In this document: positions 17,152 through 25,957 of the stretch, one piece after another
Layout: each line of letters starts with the position of its first letter
Numbering within the stretch: position 1 is the stretch's first letter
From: Poriferisodalis sp965221945
GTDB lineage: Bacteria > Actinomycetota > Acidimicrobiia > Acidimicrobiales > Poriferisodalaceae
Length of the DNA stretch: 64,000 bases
Direction of reading: 5' to 3'
NCBI RefSeq assembly: GCF_965221945.1
Contig: NZ_OZ244925.1
Span: 682,001 to 746,000, forward strand
Notes under the pieces: generated by a model
Told to the model about the DNA's origin: nothing
Seen by the model: the letters and a program-made list of their open reading frames with translations, nothing else
Databases searched by the model: none
Made by a program: the position numbers and the translations under genes

Positions 17152-17207
17152 CAGTTCGACGGCTTACGGTTCGACGGCTTCCGGTTCGACGGCTTCCGGT
17201 TCGAGTG
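17152..17207. repeat. 15-bp tandem repeat in the leader of the hydrolase gene
   Basis: Three and a half units of GGTTCGACGGCTTCC (first unit variant) lie just upstream of the hydrolase ATG and downstream of the livF stop. It is in phase with 5 codons, but no gene uses it. Copy number may vary between strains. Confidence 0.8.
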
Positions 17208-17257
17208 ACGGTCTGCGCTTCGTTCTCGATGGCCGTTCGGTCTCGGCCACTGATGCG

Positions 17258-18016
17258 TCAGTCGCGCAGCAAGTACGCCGAGTGCAGCACGTCGGGTCGC
17301 TCGATCAGGTCCTCGGCGCTGCCGTCGTAGCGAATCCGCCCGCCTTCGAGCACGTACGCCTTGGTGGCCAGCCCGAGGGCGACCTGCGCGAACTGCTCGA
17401 TCAACAGCACAGCGACGCCGCTGTCGGCCACTTGGGCGAGCACTGGCGTGAGCCGCTTCACCACGATCGGCGCCAACCCCAGCGACAGCTCGTCCACAAC
17501 GAGCACCTTCGGCCGCGACACCAGCGCTTGGGCCAGCACCACCATCTGCTGCTCGCCTCCCGACAGCAGGCGTCCGAAGTACTCCCAGCGACGGTCCAGT
17601 TCGGGAAACAGCGACCTTGCGTATTCGATTCCATCCTCGGCAGCCTCGGCGTCCAGCGAGTAGGTCGCCACCCGCATGTTGTCGGCCACGGTCAGATCGG
17701 TCAGCAGGCGACGACCCTCGGGAACCACCGATACCCCGGCGTGACGCACCCGCTCGGGCCGCCAGTTGGTGATGTCGACGCCCGCCATGGTGACGTGGCC
17801 AGAGCGCACCCGGGCCAGCCCGGCGATGGCGGCCGCAATGCTTGACTTGCCGGCACCGTTTGGCCCGAGCATCGTCGTGATCTCGCCCGGCGGCACTTCG
17901 ATGGCAACGTCGTGAACCACCGGCCGCCCGCCCCGATCGACGGTCAGATCGGTGAGTACCAGGCTGCACCCCGCGCTGGCGGAGACGGCGGCTTCAGCCA
18001 CAGTGCCGTCAGACAT
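17258..18016 (-). CDS. livF: Branched-chain amino acid type ABC transporter ATPase
   Basis: 252 residues from the ATG at 18016, two bases after the livG stop; the open frame upstream is arginine-rich and non-coding. Walker A is GPNGAGKSS, the signature is LSGGEQQM, and Walker B is VLVVDELSLGL with the catalytic Glu. The end NMRVATYSLDAEAAE...LFPELDRRWEYFGRLLSGGE arrangement is typical of LivF rather than LivG. It powers import of branched-chain amino acids or related amides together with LivG, LivH, LivM and LivK. It is the last gene of the five-gene transporter operon. Confidence 0.92.
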   Translation of the reverse strand: MSDGTVAEAAVSASAGCSLVLTDLTVDRGGRPVVHDVAIEVPPGEITTMLGPNGAGKSSIAAAIAGLARVRSGHVTMAGVDITNWRPERVRHAGVSVVPEGRRLLTDLTVADNMRVATYSLDAEAAEDGIEYARSLFPELDRRWEYFGRLLSGGEQQMVVLAQALVSRPKVLVVDELSLGLAPIVVKRLTPVLAQVADSGVAVLLIEQFAQVALGLATKAYVLEGGRIRYDGSAEDLIERPDVLHSAYLLRD

Positions 18017-18018
18017 CG

Positions 18019-18735
18019 TCACGTCTCCTCGTCGCCGACGTAAGCGGCCAGGACCCGCTCGTCGCGCAGCACTTCGGCAGTCGGCCCGGCGGCAACGAGT
18101 CGGCCGAAGTCGAGCACCGCCGTCCACTCGCAGCACGCCTGCACCAGCGACATGTCGTGGTCGACCAGGATCACGGTGGCACCTGTTCGTCGGGGAACAT
18201 TGCGGATGATCGCGGCCAGCTGCTCAGTCTCCTCCTCGGGCAGACCTGCTGCGGGTTCGTCGAGCAGAACCACCCTCGGCTCTCCCACGATGGCCCGCGC
18301 AACCTCGATGAAGCGCCGGTCGCGCTGTGGCAGCGTGCGCACTATCTCATCTCGTACATCGGTCAACCCGACGAATGACAGGACGTCGTCGACCGCATCT
18401 TGCCGTTCGGAGCGCGAACCCCCAGAGGCGTGCTCGTGGACTGTCCGCACGTTCTCGTACACGGTCAGGCTCTCGATGGTCTGCACGGTCTGAAACGTGC
18501 GTCGCACCCCCCAGCGCGCTCGCCGGTAGTCGGTCATCGAAAGCAGGTCTACGTCGTCGATCTCGACGCGGCCAGCAACCGGCGTCACGAAGCCCGACAG
18601 CACGTTGAACAGCGTCGTCTTGCCGGCGCCATTGGGGCCGATCAACCCGCACGTGCCGTCGGGAAACGTGAGCGTCACCTCGTCGAGCGAGCGGACGCCG
18701 CCGAACTGCACGCTCAGATCGGTGATCTCGATCAC
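18019..18735 (-). CDS. livG: Branched-chain amino acid type ABC transporter ATPase
   Basis: 238 residues. The GTG start at 18735 overlaps the livM stop (GTGA), implying coupled translation. Walker A is GPNGAGKTT, the Q-loop region is VRRTFQTVQTIESLTVYENV, the signature is degenerate (LPQRDRRFIE instead of LSGGQ), and Walker B is RVVLLDEPAAGLPEEE. The PAAGL after Walker B and the long insert between the Q-loop and signature are LivG features. The changed signature is a little unusual but occurs in this subfamily. Works with LivF at the cytoplasmic face. Confidence 0.92.
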   Translation of the reverse strand: MIEITDLSVQFGGVRSLDEVTLTFPDGTCGLIGPNGAGKTTLFNVLSGFVTPVAGRVEIDDVDLLSMTDYRRARWGVRRTFQTVQTIESLTVYENVRTVHEHASGGSRSERQDAVDDVLSFVGLTDVRDEIVRTLPQRDRRFIEVARAIVGEPRVVLLDEPAAGLPEEETEQLAAIIRNVPRRTGATVILVDHDMSLVQACCEWTAVLDFGRLVAAGPTAEVLRDERVLAAYVGDEET

Positions 18736-19754
18736 TCGAGCAGGCCCTTCTTTTCCATCGACTTCGTCGTCTGGATGAGGTTGATCATGAGACCGATGCC
18801 GAAGATGGTCAGGGCGAAGTCGTTCCAGAACTGGTGACCGATGACGTTCTGGGTCAGGAAGTCGAGCATGATCTTGGCGAAGAAGGCTGCAAGCAGAGCA
18901 CCCCACAGCGAGTTGATGCCACCCATGAGCACGACCGCGATGAGGAGCAGCGCGGCCTGCCGGTTGAACTGGTTGATGCCGATCGAGTTCTGCACGTGGC
19001 CGGCGAACAATCCACCCGCCACGCCGGCCATGAACGCCGCGAGGCCAAACGCGATCAGCTTGTAGCGGGTGATGTCGATGCCTGAAGCCAGCGCGGAGGG
19101 CTCGCTCTGGCGCACCGACGCCCAGGCGCGTCCCGGCTTGGTTGCGAGGAAGGCCACCGCCACCATGAAGACGATGAAGGCAGCCACCACGGCGAACCGG
19201 AAGTAGGCAACGTCGGTCTGGGCGAAGGCCGGTCGCCGCACCGGCGTGATTGCAGTGAGCGACGCTGCGACACCGCGAAAGCCGCTGCCGCCGTTGGGCA
19301 GCTTCAATTGGAACAGGAGGATCTCGACCCCCACCGCCAGCATGAGCGTGACCAGCGCCAAATACAGCCCGCTGACTCGCAGCGCAGGCAGGCCGATGAG
19401 CACGCCGATGACGGCGGCGCCGATGCCGCCCACGATCATGAGCAACGGGTAGGGGACATCGGTTGCGAACGCCAGCCGAACTGTGATCCAGGTGCCAATG
19501 CCATAGGGGGCAACCTGGCCGAGTGACACCAGACCCACCCGGCCATACAGCATTCCCACGCTGGCTGCCACCATCGAGAAGATCGCCATCTGGGTGAAGT
19601 TGTGGATCCACGTAGCGTCGAAGAACGACGGCATCGCGAACATGGCGAAGACAAACAGCGCGATGACGATTGCCGGCTGGAATGCCCGATGCGACTGCAC
19701 GCGCCCGGTAGTGCGCGCCATGTGAGAGAGCACACGCCCGACGGCGCTGGCCAT
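18732..19754 (-). CDS. livM: Branched-chain amino acid type ABC transporter permease
   Basis: 340 residues. The ATG at 19754 overlaps the livH stop (TGATG). About eight to ten hydrophobic segments cover the chain, with GLVSLGQVAPYGIGTWI and LPALRVSGLYLALVTLMLAV, the LivM hallmark segments, and the EAA-like loop KPGRAWASVRQSEPSALASG that contacts the ATPases. The C-terminus is short and charged (SMEKKGLLE). Membrane channel partner of LivH. Confidence 0.92.
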   Translation of the reverse strand: MASAVGRVLSHMARTTGRVQSHRAFQPAIVIALFVFAMFAMPSFFDATWIHNFTQMAIFSMVAASVGMLYGRVGLVSLGQVAPYGIGTWITVRLAFATDVPYPLLMIVGGIGAAVIGVLIGLPALRVSGLYLALVTLMLAVGVEILLFQLKLPNGGSGFRGVAASLTAITPVRRPAFAQTDVAYFRFAVVAAFIVFMVAVAFLATKPGRAWASVRQSEPSALASGIDITRYKLIAFGLAAFMAGVAGGLFAGHVQNSIGINQFNRQAALLLIAVVLMGGINSLWGALLAAFFAKIMLDFLTQNVIGHQFWNDFALTIFGIGLMINLIQTTKSMEKKGLLE

Positions 19755-20680
19755 CACGTCATCTCCCTGCCGGCCAGCACGACGGTTCGCCGGCGCGAGA
19801 TCCACAAGATCGCAACCACTGAGATCACAACAGGGGTGAGCCGGCGGTAGGTCGCCAGGAATTGCAGATTTCCGTGGAACGGCGTCAGCACCGACTCAAC
19901 CACGCCGATCAGGAGGCTGGCGCCGAAGGTGATCCACAGCGATCGCAGCTGGCCGACGATGGCGCCGGCCAATGCCGGGATCACGAACCAGGTGAGCGTG
20001 GCTTGGTCCATGCTCTTGAACAGCGACGGCAGCAGCAGGAACACGCAGCCGCACAGGATGCCCGCGCCAAACCATGCCATTGCCTCGACGCGCCGCACCG
20101 GGACGCCCAACAGGCCCGACGTCTCGCGGTTGTTCGCGATGGCCCGCATCGCCGTGCCGGTTTCTGTGCGCTTCAGGTAGATCCCCACGACAATCACGAC
20201 TGCGAGAGCGAACAGCAGCGCCACTACCTGGGTGGTCGTCACCACTGTGCCGCCGATCTTGAACGTCGAGTTGGGGAAGTGCATGGAGCGCGGCTTGGAA
20301 GTGTCCCAGCGCTCTTTCATGATCCCCATCAGGAACAGCGCAAGCGCCACCGTGCCAAGCGACTTGGCGAGCGCGTCACGCCGGTCGAGCAATGGCGCCA
20401 AGAACCATCCGTAGAACAGGAAGATCAGCGCGCAAACGCCCACGAGCGCGGGGTACAGCAGGATCGCGAATCCCGATGCCCGGGGCTCGGGCAGGATCAG
20501 CGATCCGCCCATCAGCGACCACACGATGTGGACGCCCATCGAACCGATGGCCCCGAACGCCAGGTTCACCACACCGGTGGTGCGGTACAGGACGACGATG
20601 CTCGTCCCGGTCACCGCATACATCGCGCCGAATGCCAAGCCCTGGATGATGAAGGGCAGCAGTATCGAAGTGCCGGGCAT
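19754..20680 (-). CDS. livH: Branched-chain amino acid type ABC transporter permease
   Basis: 308 residues, about eight membrane segments. The N-terminus IQGLAFGAMYAVTGTSIVVL and GVVNLAFGAIGSMG are the standard LivH opening, and KRTETGTAMRAIANNRETSG is the ATPase-contact loop. It starts 45 bases after the stop of the binding-protein gene. The MHFPNSTFKIGG loop after the fourth segment lies in the expected periplasmic position. Forms the transport channel with LivM. Confidence 0.92.
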   Translation of the reverse strand: MPGTSILLPFIIQGLAFGAMYAVTGTSIVVLYRTTGVVNLAFGAIGSMGVHIVWSLMGGSLILPEPRASGFAILLYPALVGVCALIFLFYGWFLAPLLDRRDALAKSLGTVALALFLMGIMKERWDTSKPRSMHFPNSTFKIGGTVVTTTQVVALLFALAVVIVVGIYLKRTETGTAMRAIANNRETSGLLGVPVRRVEAMAWFGAGILCGCVFLLLPSLFKSMDQATLTWFVIPALAGAIVGQLRSLWITFGASLLIGVVESVLTPFHGNLQFLATYRRLTPVVISVVAILWISRRRTVVLAGREMT

Positions 20681-20725
20681 CCGAAGCGATGTATGCGGTG
20701 TATTTCGGGTCGTAGAGAGGGCGGA

Positions 20726-22189
20726 TCAGCCGCCGGAGCCCAAGCCGCCCGTCCAGTTGTTCGGCTCGTCCGCAGTGAGGCCGCCGGCCCGCTCCGCGTC
20801 GCGCACGGCGATGAGGATCGGATCGACCTCGGCAATCTCGAAGCAGCCGCTGTCGTCCACCATGCGGTCGACGCCGTTGGGCACCACGTTGTAGTCCCAG
20901 TTGTTGGGCACATTGCCAAGTGGCAGGCCGCCGAAGTACCACGGCTTGCACAGGTGGTCGGTCTCGAAGTTGGCGACCGCGCCGATCGCTGCGTTGACCG
21001 CTACCGGGTCGTCCAGGTCGGCCGGGTCCATTTCAAGCAGGGCGTGCACGAGGATCTGGCCGGCCACGAAGCCCATCTGCTGGAAGCTGCCGAGCGTCGG
21101 GTCGGGGTTGAACTGGGCCGTCACCTGCCGGTACAGCTCCACGTCCGGGCGAGGATCGTCAAGCAGGCTGAACTCGGCGTTGACGTTGATGTTGCCTTCC
21201 CAAGCAGGGCCGAGCGCAACCGCTACTGAGCTGTCGTTCAGTGGCGTGGACGAACCCCAGAGAACCCGGTCAATCAGACCCTGCTCCTCGGCGGCCTTCA
21301 GGATCTTCAAACCCTCCGGCGGCGTGAAGTTGAGGATCACCCCGCCGCCGTCGCCGGCTCGGTTGACCAGGTCAAGCACAATCGACGTGGCATCGGAGAG
21401 CGGCAGCTCGTGCTGCACGTCTTCCCACTCGAGACCATGTTGCTGGACGTAGATGCCAGCCAGCGAGTTGTAGTAGTGCGAGGTGGGCGTGATGCCAGTT
21501 GTGGTCACGACCTTGCCAGCTGCGCCCTTGGCCACCACTGCCTGGGCCGCACCGAGTGCCGAGTAGGCGGGTCCCATGTTGGTCGCAGCGATGTTCGGCG
21601 AGCTGAAGCACGCCGCCGGCACTCCTGAGACGATGACTTTGTAGCCCTGCTCCTCGTAGTAGCCGGCGTTGACCGGGCAGTCCAGGATCGAGAAGCCTCC
21701 AGCGAGGGCCACGACCTGGTCGGTTTCGACCAGCTTACGAGCAGCCGCCGCAGCGTCCGCAGGATTCAAGTTGTCGTTCTCCCAGACCATCTCCAGCGGG
21801 CGGCCGTGAATGCCGCCATTGGCGTTCACGCAGTCGAAGAACGCCTTCATCATGAGCGGACCCGTCGAGAAGTCGATGCCGGGAACGGAGGTGGTCACGT
21901 TGCCGATGACGATCGGTTCACCGGTCGCTTGCTGACCGTTTCCGAGACCGCACGCGAGATGGTCGCCTTCGGCCATGTCGTCGTCGGCCATGTCGTCGTC
22001 GGCCATGTCGTCGTCGGCCATGTCGTCGTCGGCCATGTCGTCGTCGGCCATGTCATCGCCGGAATCGTCGGCCATCGCCTCGGTGGCGGCAGGCGCCTCC
22101 GCGTCGTCCGCATCGGTGTCGTCATCGCTTCCGCAGGCTGCGGCTACGAGTACGAACACGAACGCGATTGATGTCAGTTTGCGAAGCAT
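20726..22189 (-). CDS. livK: ABC transporter substrate-binding lipoprotein
   Basis: 487 residues from the ATG at 22189, preceded by GGGGAG with 5 bases of spacing; earlier in-frame starts are unlikely. Signal peptide and lipobox: LTSIAFVFVLVAAAC, with Cys19 as lipidation site. An acidic linker made of MADDD repeats follows (about residues 40-72). The rest is a periplasmic-binding-protein type 1 fold: GEPIVIGNVTTSVPGIDF, AAAAARKLVETDQVVALAGG, NMGPAYSALGAAQAVVAKG. The protein captures the transporter's solute outside the membrane. The ligand cannot be read from sequence: the subfamily covers branched-chain amino acids, amides and urea. First gene of the liv operon. Confidence 0.9.
   Translation of the reverse strand: MLRKLTSIAFVFVLVAAACGSDDDTDADDAEAPAATEAMADDSGDDMADDDMADDDMADDDMADDDMADDDMAEGDHLACGLGNGQQATGEPIVIGNVTTSVPGIDFSTGPLMMKAFFDCVNANGGIHGRPLEMVWENDNLNPADAAAAARKLVETDQVVALAGGFSILDCPVNAGYYEEQGYKVIVSGVPAACFSSPNIAATNMGPAYSALGAAQAVVAKGAAGKVVTTTGITPTSHYYNSLAGIYVQQHGLEWEDVQHELPLSDATSIVLDLVNRAGDGGGVILNFTPPEGLKILKAAEEQGLIDRVLWGSSTPLNDSSVAVALGPAWEGNINVNAEFSLLDDPRPDVELYRQVTAQFNPDPTLGSFQQMGFVAGQILVHALLEMDPADLDDPVAVNAAIGAVANFETDHLCKPWYFGGLPLGNVPNNWDYNVVPNGVDRMVDDSGCFEIAEVDPILIAVRDAERAGGLTADEPNNWTGGLGSGG
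21974..22063. repeat. 15-bp tandem repeat coding an acidic linker in livK
   Basis: Six CAT triplets spaced exactly 15 bases apart mark near-identical units of GTCGTCGTCGGCCAT. On the coding strand they encode MADDD units. They form the flexible acidic linker between the lipid anchor and the binding domain. The near-perfect DNA identity suggests recent expansion. Confidence 0.9.
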
Positions 22190-22297
22190 GGGTGCTCCCC
22201 CCTCCGTGTGGCGCCCGGGATCTCGCCCGGAAGGGAACCAGGCCTCTTTCGAGCCCGCGCCCCCAGCGAGCGAGATGTCGGACCCCGCCCAGCGCGG

Positions 22298-22303
22298 AGT
22301 ATA
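22298..22303 (-). promoter_or_regulatory. Possible -10 element upstream of livK
   Basis: On the minus strand the hexamer TATACT lies about 109 bases before the livK start, in a locally AT-rich stretch within the 336-base gap between livK and the divergent rraA-like gene. The bases about 17 upstream do not match TTGACA, so this is only a candidate. The rest of the gap holds no gene. Confidence 0.3.
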
Positions 22304-22525
22304 AGTCGGTTTGAAGAATTGAGCCCACTCGGCAAATGTGCTGTATCTGGGGCGGTTGCCCGAGGAAGAGGAGCCAAGATTGCAGCCCACGCACTCGAGT
22401 TCTTACAGCCTGTCAAGGGGCACAACGGTTCAACGCATGGTGGGCTTGGCTACATTGCTGCCAGCGCGAAGCCAGTCAACGCGCAGCATGAGAAAAGCCC
22501 GATCGGGCAATACAAAGGGGAACCC

Positions 22526-23251
22526 ATGGCCGACGCAGAATTCCGCCCGATAGCGCTCACCGACGACATGCGCATGAAGTTCAACGCCGTGTCGACCGCC
22601 ACGCTGGCGGGCCAGATGCAGCGGCGGGGAATGCAGAACAGCTTCCTCAACGGGCTGCGGCCGCTCAACGAGGGGCAGCGAATGCTCGGCTATGCACACA
22701 CGCTTCGCTTCGTGCCCAAGCGTGAAGACTTCGAGCGGCGCCATCAGGGACCGAACGCGCAGCGCCAGGCCGTCGAATCGATCGAGCCCGAAGAGGTGCT
22801 GATTGTCGAAGCCCGGGGCGAGCCGCATGCCGGAACGATCGGTGACATCTTCTCTATGCGAGTGAAGCAACTCGGCGGCGCCGGTTTCATCACCGACGGC
22901 GCGCTGCGCGACACGCCCGCCGTGGCCGAGGTCGGCCTGCCCGTGTACCACCAGTCGTCCCACGCCGCGACGCTTGGCCGGCTCCACACACCGCTCGATC
23001 ACCAGGTGCCGATCGCCTGTGCTGGCGTCACCGTGCTTCCGGGCGACATCATCGTGGGCGACGGCGAAGGCGCCGTAGTGATCCCGGCGCTGCTGGCCCC
23101 CGAAGTCGCCAACGACTCCTACGCCCAGGAGATCGAAGAAGAGTGGGCCATCGAGCGGGTCGCTGCGGGCGAGAGCTCGATCGGCGTGTTCCCGATCGCG
23201 AAGGACCGGCGCCCCGAGTTCGAGGAGTGGCTGGCCAAGCGCCAGGGTTGA
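22526..23251 (+). CDS. RraA-family protein (HMG/CHA aldolase or related)
   Basis: 241 residues from the ATG at 22526, preceded by AAAGGGGAA with 3 bases of spacing. The family core is present: VSTATLAGQMQRRGMQNSF, GTIGDIFSMRVKQLGGAGFI with the conserved G-x-(L/F)-x(3)-A-x(2)-G-x(2)-G, then TDGALRDTPAV, where the aldolase active-site Arg-Asp sits. VTVLPGDIIVGDGEGAVVIP near 170 is the standard C-terminal motif. Members cleave 4-hydroxy-4-methyl-2-oxoglutarate or decarboxylate oxaloacetate, a late step of protocatechuate/gallate degradation; others (RraA) bind RNase E. Here the aromatic-catabolism context favours an enzyme. Divergent from livK. Confidence 0.85.
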   Translation: MADAEFRPIALTDDMRMKFNAVSTATLAGQMQRRGMQNSFLNGLRPLNEGQRMLGYAHTLRFVPKREDFERRHQGPNAQRQAVESIEPEEVLIVEARGEPHAGTIGDIFSMRVKQLGGAGFITDGALRDTPAVAEVGLPVYHQSSHAATLGRLHTPLDHQVPIACAGVTVLPGDIIVGDGEGAVVIPALLAPEVANDSYAQEIEEEWAIERVAAGESSIGVFPIAKDRRPEFEEWLAKRQG

Positions 23252-23279
23252 GCTGGCTGCGCTAGCCGGGCTGACCTAG

Positions 23280-24301
23280 ATGATTAGTTCCAAGGGTTTA
23301 GTGGTCGTAGGCGGTGAGTGAGCGGCTGGGGCGTGTTCGGTGGTAGGTCTCGTTGTGCCAGATGGCGGCCGTGAGGGCGAGGAGCCGGGCGCCGATGCGC
23401 GCGGCGACGCCGGCTTTGGTGCGGCCTTTGTGGCGTTCGAGGCTGAGCTGGCCTTTGAGGGTCTGGTTGATCGATTCGATGATCTGGCGCAGGGGCCGCA
23501 GGAATCTGGCGCCGGGCCGTGGGGCCTCGGATCGGGTGGCGGGGCGCAGCACGGTGATGCCGACGTCGTTGAGGTCGGCTTCGAACGCAGCAGAGCGGTA
23601 GCGGTTGTCGGCGATGAGGGTCTGGCCCGGCCGGGCGATCCCGGCGGCGTCGATCATGTCGGCGCAGACGTCGCGTTCGTCGGCTTTCGCGCCGGCGAGA
23701 GCGAACGCGATCGGCAGCCCCGCCGGGGTGGCCACAAGATGCAGCCGCAAGCCCCAGAACCAGCGGGAATGCGACGCGCAGTAGCCGTATTGGGCCCATC
23801 CCGCGAGGTCAGAGCGCTTTTGGGTCTCGCGGCTGGTGCCGCACTCGACCGGGGTGGAGTCCACCAGCCACACGTCGTCGTGCCACGACTCGCACTCGCG
23901 TGCGAGCCATCCCATGACACGAGCGATCATCTCGGCGCTGCGCCGCAGCCGCTTGTTGTAGCCGTCGCGGTTGGGCAGATACGGGAACCACGGCCCCAGA
24001 TGCGCTCTCGCGTAGCGCACGAACTGCGACTCGTTGTCATAGCCCAGCAGCGCCGAGATCACCGCCAAGGTGACCAGCTCCGCGTCCGACAGCTTCGGGG
24101 CGAACCCCACCACAGGCCGCCGCGGAGCCCACCCAGGGTTCTGCGCCAACAGGTCATCGATCCTCACATACAGTGCGGTCGCGAGGGTGTCCAAGTCCGG
24201 GCCCATGCTGAGAACCTCCAAGATCGAAGCGTGAATACACACCCCGAGCTTGGACACCCTCACCCCACAACCGGTGGACCCGACCCCTTGGAACTAATCA
24301 T
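23280..24301. mobile_element. IS982-like insertion sequence
   Basis: 1022 bp bounded by inverted repeats ATGATTAGTTCCAAGGG (23280-23296) and its complement (24285-24301), flanked on both sides by CTAG. CTAG is its own complement, so it could be a 4-bp target duplication or part of the inverted repeat. One intact transposase gene fills the element. The right CTAG contains the stop codon of the neighbouring glcG-like gene. Confidence 0.9.
23298..24206 (-). CDS. IS982-family transposase
   Basis: 302 residues from the ATG at 24206, which has GGAGG eight bases upstream; the in-frame start at 24263 lacks this. DDE residues are visible: DDVWLVDSTPVECG (first Asp), GQTLIADNRYRSAAF (second Asp) and PLRQIIESINQTLKGQLSLE (Glu). 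KLSDAELVTLAV and the final RSLTAYDH are typical for the actinobacterial IS982 group. No frameshift or stop interrupts it, so it may be active. Confidence 0.9.
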   Translation of the reverse strand: MGPDLDTLATALYVRIDDLLAQNPGWAPRRPVVGFAPKLSDAELVTLAVISALLGYDNESQFVRYARAHLGPWFPYLPNRDGYNKRLRRSAEMIARVMGWLARECESWHDDVWLVDSTPVECGTSRETQKRSDLAGWAQYGYCASHSRWFWGLRLHLVATPAGLPIAFALAGAKADERDVCADMIDAAGIARPGQTLIADNRYRSAAFEADLNDVGITVLRPATRSEAPRPGARFLRPLRQIIESINQTLKGQLSLERHKGRTKAGVAARIGARLLALTAAIWHNETYHRTRPSRSLTAYDH

Positions 24302-24727
24302 CTAGTTAGCGAGGGCGTCGGCGCCGGCTTGGGCCACCTCGGTGTCCTCATCGGCTGAGCCGCCTGAGGCGCCGATGGCCCCCACCAGGGCACCGTCAAC
24401 GAAGATCCCGACACCACCGCCGAACACGATGAGCCGCGGCGTGTGCGTGATGCCGTGCACCAGCGCGGGTTCGTCCTTGATGAGATTCCACCAGTTGCCG
24501 CTGGGCATGCCGCCAATGCCGGCGACCGTGTAGGCCTTGTTGAGGGCGATGCCAGCCGACAGCCGAGGCGCGCCATCCATGCGGGCAGTGGCAATCGGCT
24601 CGCCTGAGGGGTCGGTCACGGCAATGCAGAACCGCCTACCCATGGCCTCGGCCTTGGCCAGCGCGGCATCGAGCGCCTTGCGGGCGCCTGCGAGTGTCAG
24701 TGAGCGGGTGTCAGCGGTGTCAGCCAT
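24302..24727 (-). CDS. GlcG/HbpS-family protein
   Basis: 141 residues, close to the usual family length. Core: LTLAGARKALDAALAKAEAM, then CIAVTDPSGEPIATARMDGA, then GGVGIFVDGALVGAIGASGG, the profilin-like fold of GlcG/HbpS proteins. HbpS binds haem extracellularly in Streptomyces; GlcG is of unknown role near glycolate and other catabolic genes. No signal peptide is present here, so a cytoplasmic role beside catabolic enzymes is more likely. The IS ends at its stop codon, leaving the protein intact. Confidence 0.88.
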   Translation of the reverse strand: MADTADTRSLTLAGARKALDAALAKAEAMGRRFCIAVTDPSGEPIATARMDGAPRLSAGIALNKAYTVAGIGGMPSGNWWNLIKDEPALVHGITHTPRLIVFGGGVGIFVDGALVGAIGASGGSADEDTEVAQAGADALAN

Positions 24728-24899
24728 GGCGAATTCCAGCTTCCGGTGGGGCCTCTTCTAGGTGAACCGCGCCGAGACTACGCTCCGGCTCGCACGCACA
24801 GCGCAGCGCATCGCCCTCCTGGGTGACCGGCCTGGGTGACCGGCCCGGGTGACCGGTCTGGGTGACAGAAACGGTGCCTGCCGGCAGGGGGAGCGAGCC

Positions 24900-25849
24900 A
24901 TGGATGTCGGCATCATCATCGGAGAGGCCACACCGCTGGGATGGGAGCGGTGGCGCCATATCTGTCAGCTCATCGAGCGGCTGGAATTCAATTCGCTGTT
25001 CCGGTCCGACCACTACTTCAACGGCAAGCAGAAGGACGCCATCGACGTCTACCTGTCGTTCGTGATGGCTGCGCAGGAGACCGAACGGATCCGCTTCGGC
25101 CCGTTGGTGACACCAGTCACCTTCCGTCAGCCGGTGAACGTCGGGCGGATGGCTCAGCAGCTCGACTCGCTGGCCGACGGGCGCTTCGTCATGGGCCTCG
25201 GCGCGGGCTGGTACCCCGACGAACACGAGATCTACGGGATCGACTTCCCGCCAGGCCCCGAGCGCTACGACCGTCTCGAAGAGGCGATAGCGCTCATGAA
25301 GGAGCTGTGGTACTCCGAGTCGGGCACGTTCGAGGGCACCCACTACCGGATCATCGGCACGAACTCGAAGCCCCACCCGCCCGCGGGACGCCCGCCGATC
25401 CTCATCGGGGGTACCGGGCCGCGGCGCACGCTGCGCATCGCCGCCGAGCACGCATACGAGTGGAATGCCATGCCACTCGACCTCGACGACTACCGCGCCG
25501 CCAACGAGGCCCTAGCGGCGCACTGCGAGGACTTCGGCCGCGACCCGCGGACATCCGCCGCTCGATGCTCATCTTCGCCACGATCGGCCCCGATGAGCAC
25601 CAAGAAGGGATGGCGCTGCAACGCTTCTGGGACATGATGGCTCCCGAGGGCTCGGGCATCAGCCAGGAGGACGCCATCGCAGCCGGCCACGGACCGTGGC
25701 GCGGTTCGGTGGAGGAACTTGTCGACCAGGTCGGGCAGTTGCGTGATCTCGGTCTCGATGAGGTGGTGTTCGAGCATTTCTGCCATGAGGACGACACGAT
25801 CCCTGAGTGGATCGCTGCGGAGGTCAAGCCTCGACTCGAGGCGCTCTGA
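24900..25849 (+). pseudogene. LLM-class flavin-dependent oxidoreductase, frameshifted
   Basis: The frame from the ATG at 24900 (preceded by AGGGGGAG) encodes a luciferase-like enzyme: VGIIIGEATPLGW, NSLFRSDHYFN, LDSLADGRFVMGLGAGWYP. After FGRDP (about 25548) the protein continues in another frame with DIRRSMLIFATIGPDEHQ and ends normally at RLEAL (25849). One base missing in the CCGCGGAC stretch explains this. In the family these enzymes use reduced F420 or FMN. The break may be a real mutation or an error in a GC-rich run. The second half also carries VDQVGQLRDLGLDEVVFEHF, the usual C-terminal helix. Confidence 0.88.
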
Positions 25850-25957
25850 GCGCAGTCAGGTTTCTCGGTGCACAGGCGAGTGGGGCTAGGCTCGGGGAAC
25901 GGAAGCTGCGGTCGGTTCTAGGTGCCGGCCGAATGTCCTCTCGAGCGGGGGTAGCCC

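Noticed and set aside
15736..17208. A 490-codon rightward frame
   Set aside because: It is the antisense of the hydrolase gene, which has clear metal-binding and family motifs.
19862..21229. A 455-codon rightward frame opposite livH and livK
   Set aside because: Mirror frame of the transporter genes, rich in Gln, His and Arg, with no family features.
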